NCBI RefSeq assembly: GCF_023516615.1
Contig: NZ_JAMGBF010000104.1
Coordinates: 1 to 45,851 of the forward strand
Direction: 5' to 3'
DNA: 45,851 bases
Source: Streptomyces panaciradicis
GTDB taxonomy: Bacteria; Actinomycetota; Actinomycetes; Streptomycetales; Streptomycetaceae
Shown: piece after piece, positions 6,977 through 15,300 of the stretch
Position numbering within the stretch: the stretch's first letter is position 1
Layout of the letters: each line of letters opens with the position of its first letter
Notes under the pieces: model-generated
Told to the model about the DNA's origin: nothing
Seen by the model: the letters and a program-made list of their open reading frames with translations, nothing else
Databases searched by the model: none
Program-made: the position numbers and the translations under genes

Positions 6977-7504
6977 ATGGCGAACCGTGTCTGCACGGTC
7001 GGGCACTCGACCCGTACCTTCGACGAGGTGCTGGCAATGCTGCGCGCCAATGACATCACTCATCTCGTCGACGTCCGCTCCTACCCCTCCTCGCGCACGT
7101 TCCCCCAGTGGAACCAGGACGCGATCGTCGACGGACTCCCCCGGACCATCGGGTACCGGTGGATCCGGACACTGGGGGGCCGGCGGCACACCCCCAAGGG
7201 TGTCGAGAGCGTCAACGGCGCGTGGCGGGTGAAGGCGTTCCGGGACTACGCGGACTACATGATGACCGGCGAGTTTCGGCAGGGCCTGGACGAGTTGCTC
7301 GGCCTGGCCGACCACGGCCGACCGGTCATCATGTGCAGCGAGGCCGTCCCGTGGCGCTGCCACCGCCGGCTCATCACCGACGCCCTGATCGTGGCCGGGG
7401 CGGAGGTCGCGCACATCATGTCGGCCACGGTGACGAACCCGGCGTCCTTGAACCAGTGCGCTCACGTCGAGAACAGGCGCATCACCTATCCGGCGCCCTG
7501 CTGA
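6977..7504 (+). CDS. DUF488 family protein
   Basis: A 175-residue protein from the ATG at 6977, 7 bases after a GGGAGG site; an ATG six codons earlier is less well placed. It opens with VCTVGHSTRTFDEVLAMLRA and HLVDVRSYPSSRTFPQWN, the DUF488 signature (a TxGHS motif and a DVRxxPxS motif), and continues with GYRWIRTLGGRR, AWRVKAFRDYADYM and VIMCSEAVPWRCHRRLI, the last matching the conserved C-E-x-x-P-x-x-C-H-R of the family. DUF488 proteins are found across bacteria without an agreed function; the cysteine/histidine set suggests an enzyme. It is followed 12 bases later by an alkyltransferase-like gene, and the two are probably cotranscribed, hinting at nucleic-acid damage or modification. Confidence 0.88.
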   Translation: MANRVCTVGHSTRTFDEVLAMLRANDITHLVDVRSYPSSRTFPQWNQDAIVDGLPRTIGYRWIRTLGGRRHTPKGVESVNGAWRVKAFRDYADYMMTGEFRQGLDELLGLADHGRPVIMCSEAVPWRCHRRLITDALIVAGAEVAHIMSATVTNPASLNQCAHVENRRITYPAPC

Positions 7505-7516
7505 AGGCAGGTGGGC

Positions 7517-7825
7517 ATGGACATCGTCGGAGAGATCCGCGACGCGGTGGCGGCCATTCCCGCCGGCAGCGTCGCCTCCTACGGAGACGTCGGGCAGCGC
7601 ATCGGCGCCGGTGCGCGGCAGGTGGGGCGGGCGATGAGCCTGCTCGGCGAGGGCGTGCCCTGGTGGCGGGTGGTCCGCGCCGACGGCAGCCCCGCGACCT
7701 GCCATGGGGGCCGGGCGCCTGGGCTGCTGCTCGCGGAGGGCACGCCGATGCGCGGGGGGCGGGTGGACATGCGACGCGCGCGGTACCGGTGGGAGCAGGC
7801 CGGACCGTCACGGCCGCGGGCGTGA
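7517..7825 (+). CDS. Alkyltransferase-like protein (ATL, MGMT fold)
   Basis: A 102-residue protein from the ATG at 7517. It has the winged-helix part of O6-alkylguanine-DNA alkyltransferase: IRDAVAAIPAGSVASYGDVG, then ARQVGRAMSLLGEGVPWWRV. The catalytic PCHR motif is replaced by PWWR, so the alkyl-acceptor cysteine is absent, which defines the ATL subgroup. ATL proteins bind and flag O6-alkylguanine lesions for nucleotide excision repair rather than removing the alkyl group. Length and the missing N-terminal domain agree with ATL. It follows DUF488 by 12 bases in the same direction. A short basic tail after YRWEQAG ends the protein. Confidence 0.9.
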   Translation: MDIVGEIRDAVAAIPAGSVASYGDVGQRIGAGARQVGRAMSLLGEGVPWWRVVRADGSPATCHGGRAPGLLLAEGTPMRGGRVDMRRARYRWEQAGPSRPRA

Positions 7826-7908
7826 CCTGGCGTGGTGCGTGCCAGGGACGCTCGCGGTGCCTGAGACGCCGGACAGCCGGACAGGCACAGGGCCGGACAG
7901 GAGGGCAG

Positions 7909-8556
7909 TCACAGGCCCGCTCGGGTGAACGTCACATGCGTAACCCCGCTCGGCGAGGAGGTGGACTCGATCCGGTAGTCCTTGTCGAGGTCCTCCAGCC
8001 CGTCCCAGAGGCGGACGCCCCGGCCGAGCAGGATCGGCACGACCACGACGTGCATGTGGTCGATGAGCCGGGCGGCGAGGAAGGCACGGATCACAGTGGG
8101 ACCACCACCGATGCGCACGTCCTGGCCGCCGGCGGCCTCTCTGGCGATCTCCAGCGCCTTGGCGGGCCCGGTGTCGAGGAAGTGGAACGCCGTACCGCCC
8201 TCCATCTCGATCGACACGCGCGCGTGGCGGGTGAGGACGAAGGTGGGCGTGTGGAACGGCGGGTTGGGCCCCCACCACCCCTTCCACTCCGGGTCCTCGT
8301 GCCATCCGGGATGGCCGAACTTCCCGGCGCCCATGATCTCGGCGCCGATTCCGGGAGCGAACTGCTGCGCGAACGCGTCGTCGAGGCCGGCGGTCCCACC
8401 GGGCTTTCCGACCATGTCGTGCCAGAACCGGGTGGTGAACATCCACTCGTGCAGCCGCTCGCCGACGTGGCCGAACGGCGCGTCAAGGCTCTGCCCCTCA
8501 CCGGTGGCGAAGCCGTCGAGCGAGACGGAGAAGTTGTGGACGCGGGCGAGTGACAT
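7909..8556 (-). CDS. Dihydrofolate-reductase-like protein (RibD C-terminal domain)
   Basis: A 215-residue protein started at the ATG at 8554-8556, with GAGGGG about 9 bases upstream. It begins LARVHNFSVSLDGFATGEGQ, the usual opening strand of RibD_C/DHFR-like proteins, and contains PTFVLTRHARVSIEMEGGTA, ALEIAREAAGGQDVRIGGGP, a NADPH-binding turn, followed by VIRAFLAARLIDHMHVVVVP and ILLGRGVRLWDGL, the conserved end of the fold. Such proteins reduce pyrimidine- or pterin-like substrates with NADPH, but most stand-alone actinobacterial members have no known substrate. It converges with the DUF488/ATL pair and is not part of a riboflavin operon. Confidence 0.88.
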   Translation of the reverse strand: MSLARVHNFSVSLDGFATGEGQSLDAPFGHVGERLHEWMFTTRFWHDMVGKPGGTAGLDDAFAQQFAPGIGAEIMGAGKFGHPGWHEDPEWKGWWGPNPPFHTPTFVLTRHARVSIEMEGGTAFHFLDTGPAKALEIAREAAGGQDVRIGGGPTVIRAFLAARLIDHMHVVVVPILLGRGVRLWDGLEDLDKDYRIESTSSPSGVTHVTFTRAGL

Positions 8557-8760
8557 GGCTGGCAACCCCTCTTCGTTGTCGCCGGTCGGCCTTCGTCGGA
8601 CCGTCTCGGCAATGCGGCGGCAGTGGCCGTCCCGATGCCAAGACGTCCCCTGCCCATTCTTGCGACATTCCGTGGGCGACGTCCGCGCAGCGGGACACCG
8701 CTCACGCACGGCGTCAGTCTCGCGTCGCCTCCACTGCTGTCAACTGCCGCTCGGGTGAGC

Positions 8761-9030
8761 TCAATGTAGACCGTCGAGGCTCTGAAAAGTCATTGCCGCG
8801 GCGGCCGCGGCGTTGAGCGCGAATCCGCCGCGTGGTCCGAGCGAGACGTGCTCCGTTGCAGGGTTACGGGCCTGGCACAGCCGCGGTGAGGGCTCCACCC
8901 ATGGCGCCGAAGATCCCACTGACCACACGAGCGGCGGCAACGTCACCATCCGAACCGCCTGAGGTTGCCTCCGGACCGCGGCGATCGCCTGCTCGTAGGT
9001 GTCCTGCTGGGGGTCGATGGTCAGCTGCAC
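8761..9030 (-). pseudogene. Truncated small hypothetical protein
   Basis: A GTG at 9028-9030 after a GGAGGGGGAG ribosome site opens VQLTIDPQQDTYEQAIAAVR, a start I associate with a small conserved Streptomyces family. After about residue 20 the composition changes and the rest (to 8761) does not look like folded protein, so the gene seems cut and joined to other sequence. It begins 18 bases after the stop of the fragment at 9049-9240, as if the two were once an operon. Function unknown. Confidence 0.4.
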
Positions 9031-9048
9031 GCCCTCCCCCTCCGTGAT

Positions 9049-9240
9049 CTACTCCCCCACCCTGGACCCCGACGGCTCAAGGCCGAGGGCGGTGCGGCGG
9101 AAGTCGCTCGCGGCCGTACGGGCCTGCTTCGCGCCCGGCCACTCGGTGCGGTAGCGGGCCTGCGGCAGCCGCCGACGCATCAGCAGTTCCTGGGCGACGT
9201 CGGCGATCGTCTCCGGCGGCCAGAACGACCGCCCCCGTGC
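9049..9240 (-). pseudogene. C-terminal fragment of an unrecognised protein
   Basis: Minus-strand translation ending at a TAG (9049-9051) reads SFWPPETIADVAQELLMRRR, LPQARYRTEWPGAKQARTAA and SDFRRTALGLEPSGSRVGE. It is helical, basic and protein-like over about 60 residues, then loses coding character upstream of 9240. I do not know the family. Its partner 18 bases downstream is also truncated, so both seem left from one deleted segment. Confidence 0.4.
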
Positions 9241-9340
9241 CGCCCCAGCTCACGCTCCCCGAGCGGGCCATCTGTGACACCGCCACCGCGTCGGCGTGAA
9301 CCAACGAGTTCGTGACCGACAACGGTGAATGCGGAGCTGT

Positions 9341-9372
9341 CCACTATGGTGCGCCTCCACTATGGTGCGCCG
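9341..9372. repeat. Perfect 15-base tandem duplication
   Basis: CCACTATGGTGCGCC occurs twice head to tail, in 16-base units at 9341 and 9357, in a non-coding stretch between the gene fragments and the IS701 relic. It could be a footprint of transposition or simple slippage. Confidence 0.6.
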
Positions 9373-9479
9373 ACGCCGGCCGGAGAAGGTGAACTTCAAC
9401 CACCACCGGTTGGCCCAGACGGGCTATGACGCCGAGAGACCCCGGTGAACAGCCGATGCGCCAGCACCGCCCGATTGAC

Positions 9480-9503
9480 CATGATCACCAAAGTCTGATC
9501 ATG
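9480..9503. repeat. Perfect inverted repeat downstream of the IS701 relic
   Basis: CATGATCA and TGATCATG form a perfect 8-base stem with an 8-base loop. It lies about 20 bases beyond the stop of the IS701 transposase relic and may belong to the element end or act as a weak terminator. Confidence 0.45.
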
Positions 9504-9524
9504 ACACCAGCCAGGCGCGACACC

Positions 9525-10265
9525 TCACCCGCTATCACGCACCAACTCGTCAATCTGCTTCGCCCTGTTGACGCCCTCGAAATTGCCCAGCTCCACTCCA
9601 TGGTGAGTGCCTGTGACGGACAGAAACGCATGGGCGAGACTTCCTCGATCGCCCAGCGCGAGCCGGCGATCCGGACCAGGTCAGCAACGCTGGTGCCATC
9701 GGGGGCGTACGCGAGGTGGTAGGCGATCTCGTCCGGGCGGGCCAGGCTGCAGCGGCCCAAAACCCACCGCTCGAGAGGCGCGGGTTTGGCACCGTCGCCG
9801 CAGGAATGGCGTTCCCATGCCCTGCCGGGGGCGTCGGCGATGGACTGGTTGATACGGTCGAAGGGAGCGTGCAGTTGCTGTGACTTCGGCACGGCCAGGG
9901 TGTAGCCGACCCCGGCTTCTTCCAGGGTGCGGCGCATGCGCCATTCCTGTCCGTAGGCGCAGTCGCCGGTCCCCCAGGCGATCGGCAGGGGTGAGGCCAG
10001 CGCCCGCAGGATCATCCCGCAGGCCAGCTCACCCTTGGTCGCAAAGACGCGGCTGCCAGGGACCTTCGCCACCCGGCACCGGTCCGCATCCGAGGTCCGA
10101 GACTTCGGCAGATACAGCTACCGGTCCACCAGCGCTCTGCCCCTGGAGAAGGTGCAGCCGGCGAAGACTCCGATCTGGCAGTTCTCCGTCCGACCGGCCA
10201 CCCCCGGGTACTGCCTTTGCACCCCAGCGGACGTAGTGCCCTCCTTGAGAGAAGCCGACCAGCTC
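9525..10265 (-). pseudogene. IS701-family transposase, degenerate
   Basis: Minus-strand translation from about 10265 reads KEGTTSAGVQRQYPGVAGRT, ENCQIGVFAGCTFSRGRALV and then a TAG (10117-10119) where family members have Glu, followed by LYLPKSRTSDADRCRVAKVP, ATKGELACGMILRALASPLP, WGTGDCAYGQEWRMRRTLEE and VGYTLAVPKSQQ. These match the IS701 DDE domain, with the second Asp in GDCAYG. After SRWAIEE a gap of roughly 35 residues and a one-base shift lead into HAFLSVTGTHHGVEL, ending at 9525. The N-terminal quarter is missing: the relic stops close to the 3' end of the fucosidase gene. The element is inactive. Confidence 0.85.
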
Positions 10266-10297
10266 AGGCAACGATTTCTGGTTGGAGTACCAGAGGC

Positions 10298-12361
10298 TCA
10301 GGAGGTGTGTTGGAAAGTCCACAGCAGGTTGGTGCTGGTCACCCACGTCCACTGCTTGGTCACAGACCCGGAGGGAACCTGGCCGCCACCGTCGAGGACG
10401 AGTCCGGTGCCGCGGTTCGCGATCGAGTACTGGCCGTTGCCGCGGTCGGTGATCTGCCATTGCTGGTTGGGGCCGCCGTTCCAGGCCGCTTGCTGGGCGG
10501 CAGCGCCGTTGCTGGTCGCGCCCCATCCGTCGGCGACCATGTCGTTGGCACGGTTGACCAGCTTGTAGTAGCCGTTGCCGAGGTCGACGGCCTGCCACTG
10601 GAGGTTGGGGTTGTCGATCGGCGTCCACTGCTTGAGGTTCGAGCCGCTGGCGACGTTGCCTCCGCTGTCCAGGGCCAGCCCGTTCGTGACGTTGATCAGC
10701 CGGAAGTACGAAGCCGGGTTGAACGTGACCTTGAGCGAGGCGATGGCGTCGTTGTTGCCGGTCACCCGCAGGTCGGGATTGTCCGCAGTGAAGGTCCAGA
10801 CCGTACCGGTGAAGTTGTCGCCGGAGTAGCCGGTGACCTGGTAGCCCTGTGGCACCCTCAGCGAGGAGATGGCCGCTGGCCCCACCCCTGCGGCTGACAG
10901 CTGGGAGGAGGTGTAGGTGCCCAGTGGCAGGACGGCGCTCGTCGAGGAGTAACTCACGTCCTTGAACGCCGTCACCCGCGCCGAGCCGGCCGACGTCGGG
11001 ACGCCGCTGACCTCGACGCAGACCACGGAGTCACTGGTGTCGGGGGCGCTGGCGGGAACTTTGACATTGATCTGGCCGTCGCTGACGGTGTAGGTGAGCG
11101 AGACCGAGGGGTTGTTCATCAGGTAGACGCGGCTGATCGTGTTGGTGATCGCCGGGATCTGCAGCACACCGTCGGAGGGCCAGGTGAAGACGTGCGCGAA
11201 CAGTTTGCCGTCCTTCTTGGTGGCCCTCCCCCAGGTGGGGTCGGTGCCGAAGGGGCTTGCCGTGGCTCCGTGCACGCTGTCGCCGTACGTCGCCATCCAG
11301 GAGGCCAGGCCTCGAAGGATCGTCACCGACCCGGATGTGACTGAGCCGTCGCCCTTGGGGCCGATGTTCAGCAGGAAGTTGCCGTCCCTGGAGACGCAGG
11401 TGACGAGCTCCTGAACGAAGTTCTTGACGGGCTGGTAGGAGCTCTCCTGGCCCGCGTTGTACCCCCAGGCCCCATTCATGGTGTCGCATCTCTCCCACTG
11501 GCGGTCCAGCGGCGCGTTGGGTACACCGAACTCCGCGACGGTGTAGTCGCCCAGTCCGAGGTCCCGCTTGACCCGTTCGTTGACGACTAGTCCGGGCTTG
11601 CGGGCGATCAGCCAGTTGTAGAGGTTGACACCGTCCGACCGGAGCCACCAGTCCTGGAGGGTGGGGCTGGAGGGTTCGCCGAACCAGTCGCCGTCAAACC
11701 ACAGGAGCGCCGGGTCGTAGCGGTCGAGCAGCTCCTGCAGCTGGGCTTTCATGTCCGCGATATAGCCCGTGCGGGCGGCCGACGAGGCCATTGTGGTCAG
11801 ACCGCCGCCCCGGATGGTCTGGGAGGGGTGGTTCCAGTCCAGGATCGAGTAGTAGAGCCCGAACTTGACGCCTCGCGCCTCGCACTCGGTCTTGAGCGCC
11901 GCCAGCAGATCCCCCTGGACACCGGCGTAGTCGTGCACGTTGTACAGCTTGGTACCGGTGGTGTCGGTGAAGCCGGACACGTTGGAGTCCCACATCGCGA
12001 AGCCCTCATGGTGCTTGGCAGTGATCACCAGGTACTTCATGCCGGCATCAGCAGCCAGTTGGGCGATGGTCGCTGCGTTGAACGCGGTGGGGTTGAAGTG
12101 CGCGGACACCTGGGTCTGGTAGTTCGCCTTGGTCCAACTCTCGCTGGAGAAGGCCCACTCACCGTGGCCGAGGTAGGAGTAGGACCCGAAGTGGATGAAC
12201 ATCCCGAACCGGGCCTGATACCACCAGTCCATCTTGGAGGGGACGGTGTAAGCCTCGGCGGCGGTGGGCCACAGGGCCTGCGGCAGACCGAACGCCACGG
12301 TACCGCCGGCGAGCGCGGCAGCCTTGATCAGGGAACGTCTGCTCAGGCGTGCAGAGGACAT
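10298..12361 (-). CDS. Secreted alpha-L-fucosidase (GH29) with lectin domains
   Basis: A 687-residue protein started at the ATG at 12359-12361 with an AGGAG site. A Tat signal (LSRRSLIKAAALAGG, cleavage near AEA-YTV) indicates folded export. Residues about 40-390 are the GH29 barrel: WYQARFGMFIHFGSYSYLGH, MKYLVITAKHHEGFAMWDS, VKFGLYYSILDWNHP, and LLWFDGDWFG near residue 222 with the catalytic nucleophile Asp in WFDG. After a beta-sandwich, residues about 460-550 (VTAFKDVSYSSTSAVL, SSLRVPQGYQVTGYSGDNF) look like a beta/gamma-crystallin domain, and the last 130 residues are a ricin B/CBM13 lectin with repeated Gln-x-Trp turns (NLQWQ, NQQWQ). It should release fucose from plant or animal glycans outside the cell. 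Confidence 0.93.
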   Translation of the reverse strand: MSSARLSRRSLIKAAALAGGTVAFGLPQALWPTAAEAYTVPSKMDWWYQARFGMFIHFGSYSYLGHGEWAFSSESWTKANYQTQVSAHFNPTAFNAATIAQLAADAGMKYLVITAKHHEGFAMWDSNVSGFTDTTGTKLYNVHDYAGVQGDLLAALKTECEARGVKFGLYYSILDWNHPSQTIRGGGLTTMASSAARTGYIADMKAQLQELLDRYDPALLWFDGDWFGEPSSPTLQDWWLRSDGVNLYNWLIARKPGLVVNERVKRDLGLGDYTVAEFGVPNAPLDRQWERCDTMNGAWGYNAGQESSYQPVKNFVQELVTCVSRDGNFLLNIGPKGDGSVTSGSVTILRGLASWMATYGDSVHGATASPFGTDPTWGRATKKDGKLFAHVFTWPSDGVLQIPAITNTISRVYLMNNPSVSLTYTVSDGQINVKVPASAPDTSDSVVCVEVSGVPTSAGSARVTAFKDVSYSSTSAVLPLGTYTSSQLSAAGVGPAAISSLRVPQGYQVTGYSGDNFTGTVWTFTADNPDLRVTGNNDAIASLKVTFNPASYFRLINVTNGLALDSGGNVASGSNLKQWTPIDNPNLQWQAVDLGNGYYKLVNRANDMVADGWGATSNGAAAQQAAWNGGPNQQWQITDRGNGQYSIANRGTGLVLDGGGQVPSGSVTKQWTWVTSTNLLWTFQHTS

Positions 12362-12804
12362 GGTGCGGCTCCTGGATCGTCGAGGTGGGGTGATCGGTGC
12401 GGGCATGGTCAAGGACGCCGGTCGGGAGCACCTGGGATGTGTTGCGTTCCGGTCTTCAGCTCTGGTCGGACACATCGGATGAATTTATAAACGCAACTCG
12501 AGTAGGACGTCCAGAGGTGTAGCAGATTTTGGTCAACTAGACTGCCCAGAAACGCCAATGGCCCAGACCGCACCAAAGAATCCCGACCTCACTGCCGTGC
12601 GATAGCTCGGATCTATTTGCCTCAGGCGAGAGCGTAAGCAAGGTGACGCAGAGCGCAACGCCGACGCGAGCCGCCGTACTGCGCCGTCGGCGCTGGGCGC
12701 GGGCAAGTGGTCAGTCCCCCGTGTCCCCGCTTCACTAGGAGCCGCACCATGTCTTTCGCTCCCCTCGGCCTTGAGCACCTTGCACGGGGAACGCTTCGGT
12801 TGAA
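12362..12804. other. Non-coding region between fucosidase and PAS/SpoIIE gene
   Basis: No convincing gene. An AT-rich TTTATAAA at 12484-12490 stands out in this GC-rich DNA and could be the minus-strand -10 element of the fucosidase gene, but I see no good -35. Promoters for both divergent genes must lie here. Confidence 0.35.
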
Positions 12805-13842
12805 GTGGCTCCACAGTCGAATCATGCTGAACTCATGGTGCACGACTACGCTGCGGCGATCGTCGATCTGCAGGGCTTGGTGAGGGCCTGGAGCAACGGT
12901 GCACGCGACCTGGTGGGATTCACGGCTGACGAGGTGGTGAGCCGTCCGGCCCGCGAACTGCTGGCCGAGGACATCAGGGCCGACACGGTCGCGAACCTGT
13001 CAGGCATGGTGGTGCTGCGCCACCGGGATGGCTCGTCCGTTCCGCTCGTACTCACCGCCTGCGCCATTCTCGATGGGAGCGGGGAACGGTCCGGATACGT
13101 GATCACCGCTGATCCCCCCGGCGGGCCGGAGACCACGGTGGCGGGCCAAGCATTCCAGCAGGCGTCCTTGCCCATGTCGGTGTTCGACACCACGCAGCAC
13201 TATATGCGGCTCAACGACGCGGCCTGCCGAATCATGGGCGTGCCGGAGGAGGCTCTGCTGGGACAGCACTTTCCGGAGAGCGTGGAGGATCGCCCAGCGC
13301 ATCGCGGTTGGCTTGACCATCTGCGTCGAGTCGTCGCCACAGGCCGTCCGGTCCGCTACGAGAGCTTCACGGGGGCCCCCGCCCTGAACCGGGAGCACTC
13401 CTGGACCACCGACATGTGGCCGCTGCGGGACGTTTACGGTGAGGTCCACGCCGTGGGCATCGCGTCCTTCGACAGCACCGAGCAGTACTGGGCCCGGCAA
13501 CGTCTCGCCCTGCTGAACGAGGCCGCCGCCTCGATCGGCACGACCCTGGATGTGGTGCGCACCGCCGAGGAGCTGATCGAGCTGCTGGTGCCGCGGTACG
13601 CGGACTTCGCCAGCGTCGACCTGTTGGAATGGGTCTTCGAGGCGGAGGGGCTTCCGGACATTCCGGCGCGGGACGTCGTCCTGCGCCGGGTCGCTCACGG
13701 ATCTTGCACGAAGGGAACGCCTGAAGCGGCCGTCCATGTGGGCGACAGCGACACCTACTCATCCCCTTCTCCACCGGCGAAGGCTCTGCGGGGCGGACGG
13801 GCCGTGGTCCGTCAGGCCGGTGAGCCGGACTTCGTGCGCTGA
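12805..13842 (+). CDS. PAS/PAS/GAF signalling protein, N-terminal half (ends at an in-frame TGA)
   Basis: From a GTG at 12805 (an ATG at 12835 is also possible) the frame reads a first PAS domain (AAAIVDLQGLVRAWSNGARD, LVGFTADEVV), then a second (SLPMSVFDTTQHYMRLNDAA, CRIMGVPEEALLGQHFPE), a linker helix (ARQRLALLNEAAASIGTTLD, VVRTAEELIELLVPRYADFA) and the start of a GAF domain. It stops at TGA 13840-13842 in the middle of the GAF domain. The same frame resumes immediately with VAERNARAPAG and continues without further stops through GAF, SpoIIE and HATPase domains to 15171. The family is normally one protein of about 800 residues. Either a nonsense mutation, a sequencing error, or two separately translated halves explains this; the first two are likelier. 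Confidence 0.7.
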   Translation: MAPQSNHAELMVHDYAAAIVDLQGLVRAWSNGARDLVGFTADEVVSRPARELLAEDIRADTVANLSGMVVLRHRDGSSVPLVLTACAILDGSGERSGYVITADPPGGPETTVAGQAFQQASLPMSVFDTTQHYMRLNDAACRIMGVPEEALLGQHFPESVEDRPAHRGWLDHLRRVVATGRPVRYESFTGAPALNREHSWTTDMWPLRDVYGEVHAVGIASFDSTEQYWARQRLALLNEAAASIGTTLDVVRTAEELIELLVPRYADFASVDLLEWVFEAEGLPDIPARDVVLRRVAHGSCTKGTPEAAVHVGDSDTYSSPSPPAKALRGGRAVVRQAGEPDFVR

Positions 13843-13887
13843 GTCGCCGAGCGCAATGCGCGTGCCCCTGCGGGCAGCGCCTACCGT

Positions 13888-15171
13888 GTGGGCGCGCACT
13901 CGCTGCTCGCCGCCCCGCTGCGGGCGCGCGGCACCACGCTGGGCGTCGTGGTCGGCGTGCGGATCTCCAACCCCGACGATTTCGGCGAGGACGACCTGGT
14001 CCTCGCCGAAGAGGTCGCCAGCCGGGCCGCCGTGTGCATCGACAACGCCCGCCGCTTCGCACGGGAGCGCTCCACCGCCCTGGCCCTGCAGAACAGCCTC
14101 CTGCCCCGGGGACTGCCCGGACAGGCCGCCGTCGAAGTCGCCCACCGCTATCTGCCCTCGGATTCGCTGGCCGGTATCGGCGGGGACTGGTTCGACGTGA
14201 TCCCGCTGTCCGGAAGCCGAGTGGCCCTGGTCGTCGGTGACGTCGTCGGGCACGGCATCCCTTCGACGGCGACGATGGGGCGCCTGTGCACGGCGGTCCG
14301 CACCCTCGCGGACGTCGACCTCCCGCCGGACGAGCTCCTCACCCACCTCGACGACCTCGTCACTCACCTCGCCTCCGACGAGAGCGGCGAGGTCGCGGAG
14401 CTCGGCGCGACCTGTCTGTACGCCGTCTACGACCCGGTGTCCCGGCGCCTGAACCTCGCGGCGGCCGGCCATCCGGCGCCCGCGGTGCTGCTGACCGACG
14501 GCAGCGCGGCCCTTGTGGAGATGACCGCCGGTCCGCCCCTCGGCGTCGGCGGCCTCCCCTTCGAGGCGACCGAGCTGGAGCTGCCGGAGGGCTCGGTGCT
14601 CGCCCTGTACACCGACGGTCTGATCGAGGACCGCGACCGCGACGTCGATCACGCCACAGCCGAGCTGTGCCGGGCGTTGTCGGCACCGGCGGGCACCCTC
14701 GACATGCTGTGCGACACGGTCCTGAAGGCCGTGCTGCCGGAGGAGCCCGTCGACGACGTCGCCCTGCTGCTGGCCCGCACCCGCGCGCTCGGCACCGACC
14801 AGGTCGCGACCTGGGACATCACACCCGACCCCGAGCGCGTGGCCGCGGCCCGCCAGGCCGCAACCGACCAGCTGACCACCTGGGGACTGGGCGAAGCGGC
14901 GTTCGTCACCGAACTCGTCGTCAGTGAACTCGTCACCAACGCCATCCGGTACGGCGCACCACCCATCCAGCTCCGGCTGATCCGCGACCGCACCCTCATC
15001 TGCGAAGTCTCCGACGGCAGCTCCACCTCACCCCATCTACGCCGAGCCCACGCCTTCGACGAGGGCGGCCGCGGCCTGCTGCTGGTCGCCCAGCTCACCC
15101 ATCGCTGGGGCAGCCGCCAGACCGGACGAGGCAAGACCATCTGGGCCGAGCAGCCGCTGCCCCCGGACTGA
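13888..15171 (+). CDS. GAF/SpoIIE phosphatase/HATPase protein, C-terminal half
   Basis: In the same frame as the preceding half, after its TGA, the sequence reads GAHSLLAAPLRARGTTLGVV (end of a GAF domain), FARERSTALALQNSLLPRGL (the helix that precedes PP2C domains in these proteins), IGGDWFDVIPLSGSRVALVV and GDVVGHGIPSTATMGRL with the metal-binding Asp residues of a SpoIIE-type PP2C phosphatase, LNLAAAGHPAPAVLL, and LALYTDGLIEDRDRD. The last 130 residues (FVTELVVSELVTNAIRYGAP, CEVSDGSSTSPHLRRAHAFD) are a HATPase anti-sigma kinase-like domain. Such proteins tune sigma factors by dephosphorylating anti-anti-sigma partners. The GTG at 13888 is only the first available start; the true protein probably begins at 12805. 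Confidence 0.75.
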   Translation: MGAHSLLAAPLRARGTTLGVVVGVRISNPDDFGEDDLVLAEEVASRAAVCIDNARRFARERSTALALQNSLLPRGLPGQAAVEVAHRYLPSDSLAGIGGDWFDVIPLSGSRVALVVGDVVGHGIPSTATMGRLCTAVRTLADVDLPPDELLTHLDDLVTHLASDESGEVAELGATCLYAVYDPVSRRLNLAAAGHPAPAVLLTDGSAALVEMTAGPPLGVGGLPFEATELELPEGSVLALYTDGLIEDRDRDVDHATAELCRALSAPAGTLDMLCDTVLKAVLPEEPVDDVALLLARTRALGTDQVATWDITPDPERVAAARQAATDQLTTWGLGEAAFVTELVVSELVTNAIRYGAPPIQLRLIRDRTLICEVSDGSSTSPHLRRAHAFDEGGRGLLLVAQLTHRWGSRQTGRGKTIWAEQPLPPD

Positions 15172-15300
15172 CCTCGTCCGTGGGCTACACAAAGGGATGA
15201 CCAAAGGTCACGAATCCGGGCGGGTGACGGTCGGCAGGCCAAGGCAGCGGGCGGAGCCCAAGGTGAGGGGAGGCCGGCGGCGGGGGCAAGGAGGGGCGAG

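Noticed and set aside
7108..8553. A 481-codon plus-strand open frame
   Set aside because: It runs through DUF488, ATL and antisense to the RibD-like gene; all three have recognisable proteins in other frames.
12484..12490. TTTATAAA as a firm promoter of the fucosidase
   Set aside because: No acceptable -35 lies at the right distance; kept only as a comment.
13840..13842. TGA read as selenocysteine
   Set aside because: The position is in a GAF domain with no catalytic role expected, and I see no selenocysteine insertion structure or selenoprotein genes.
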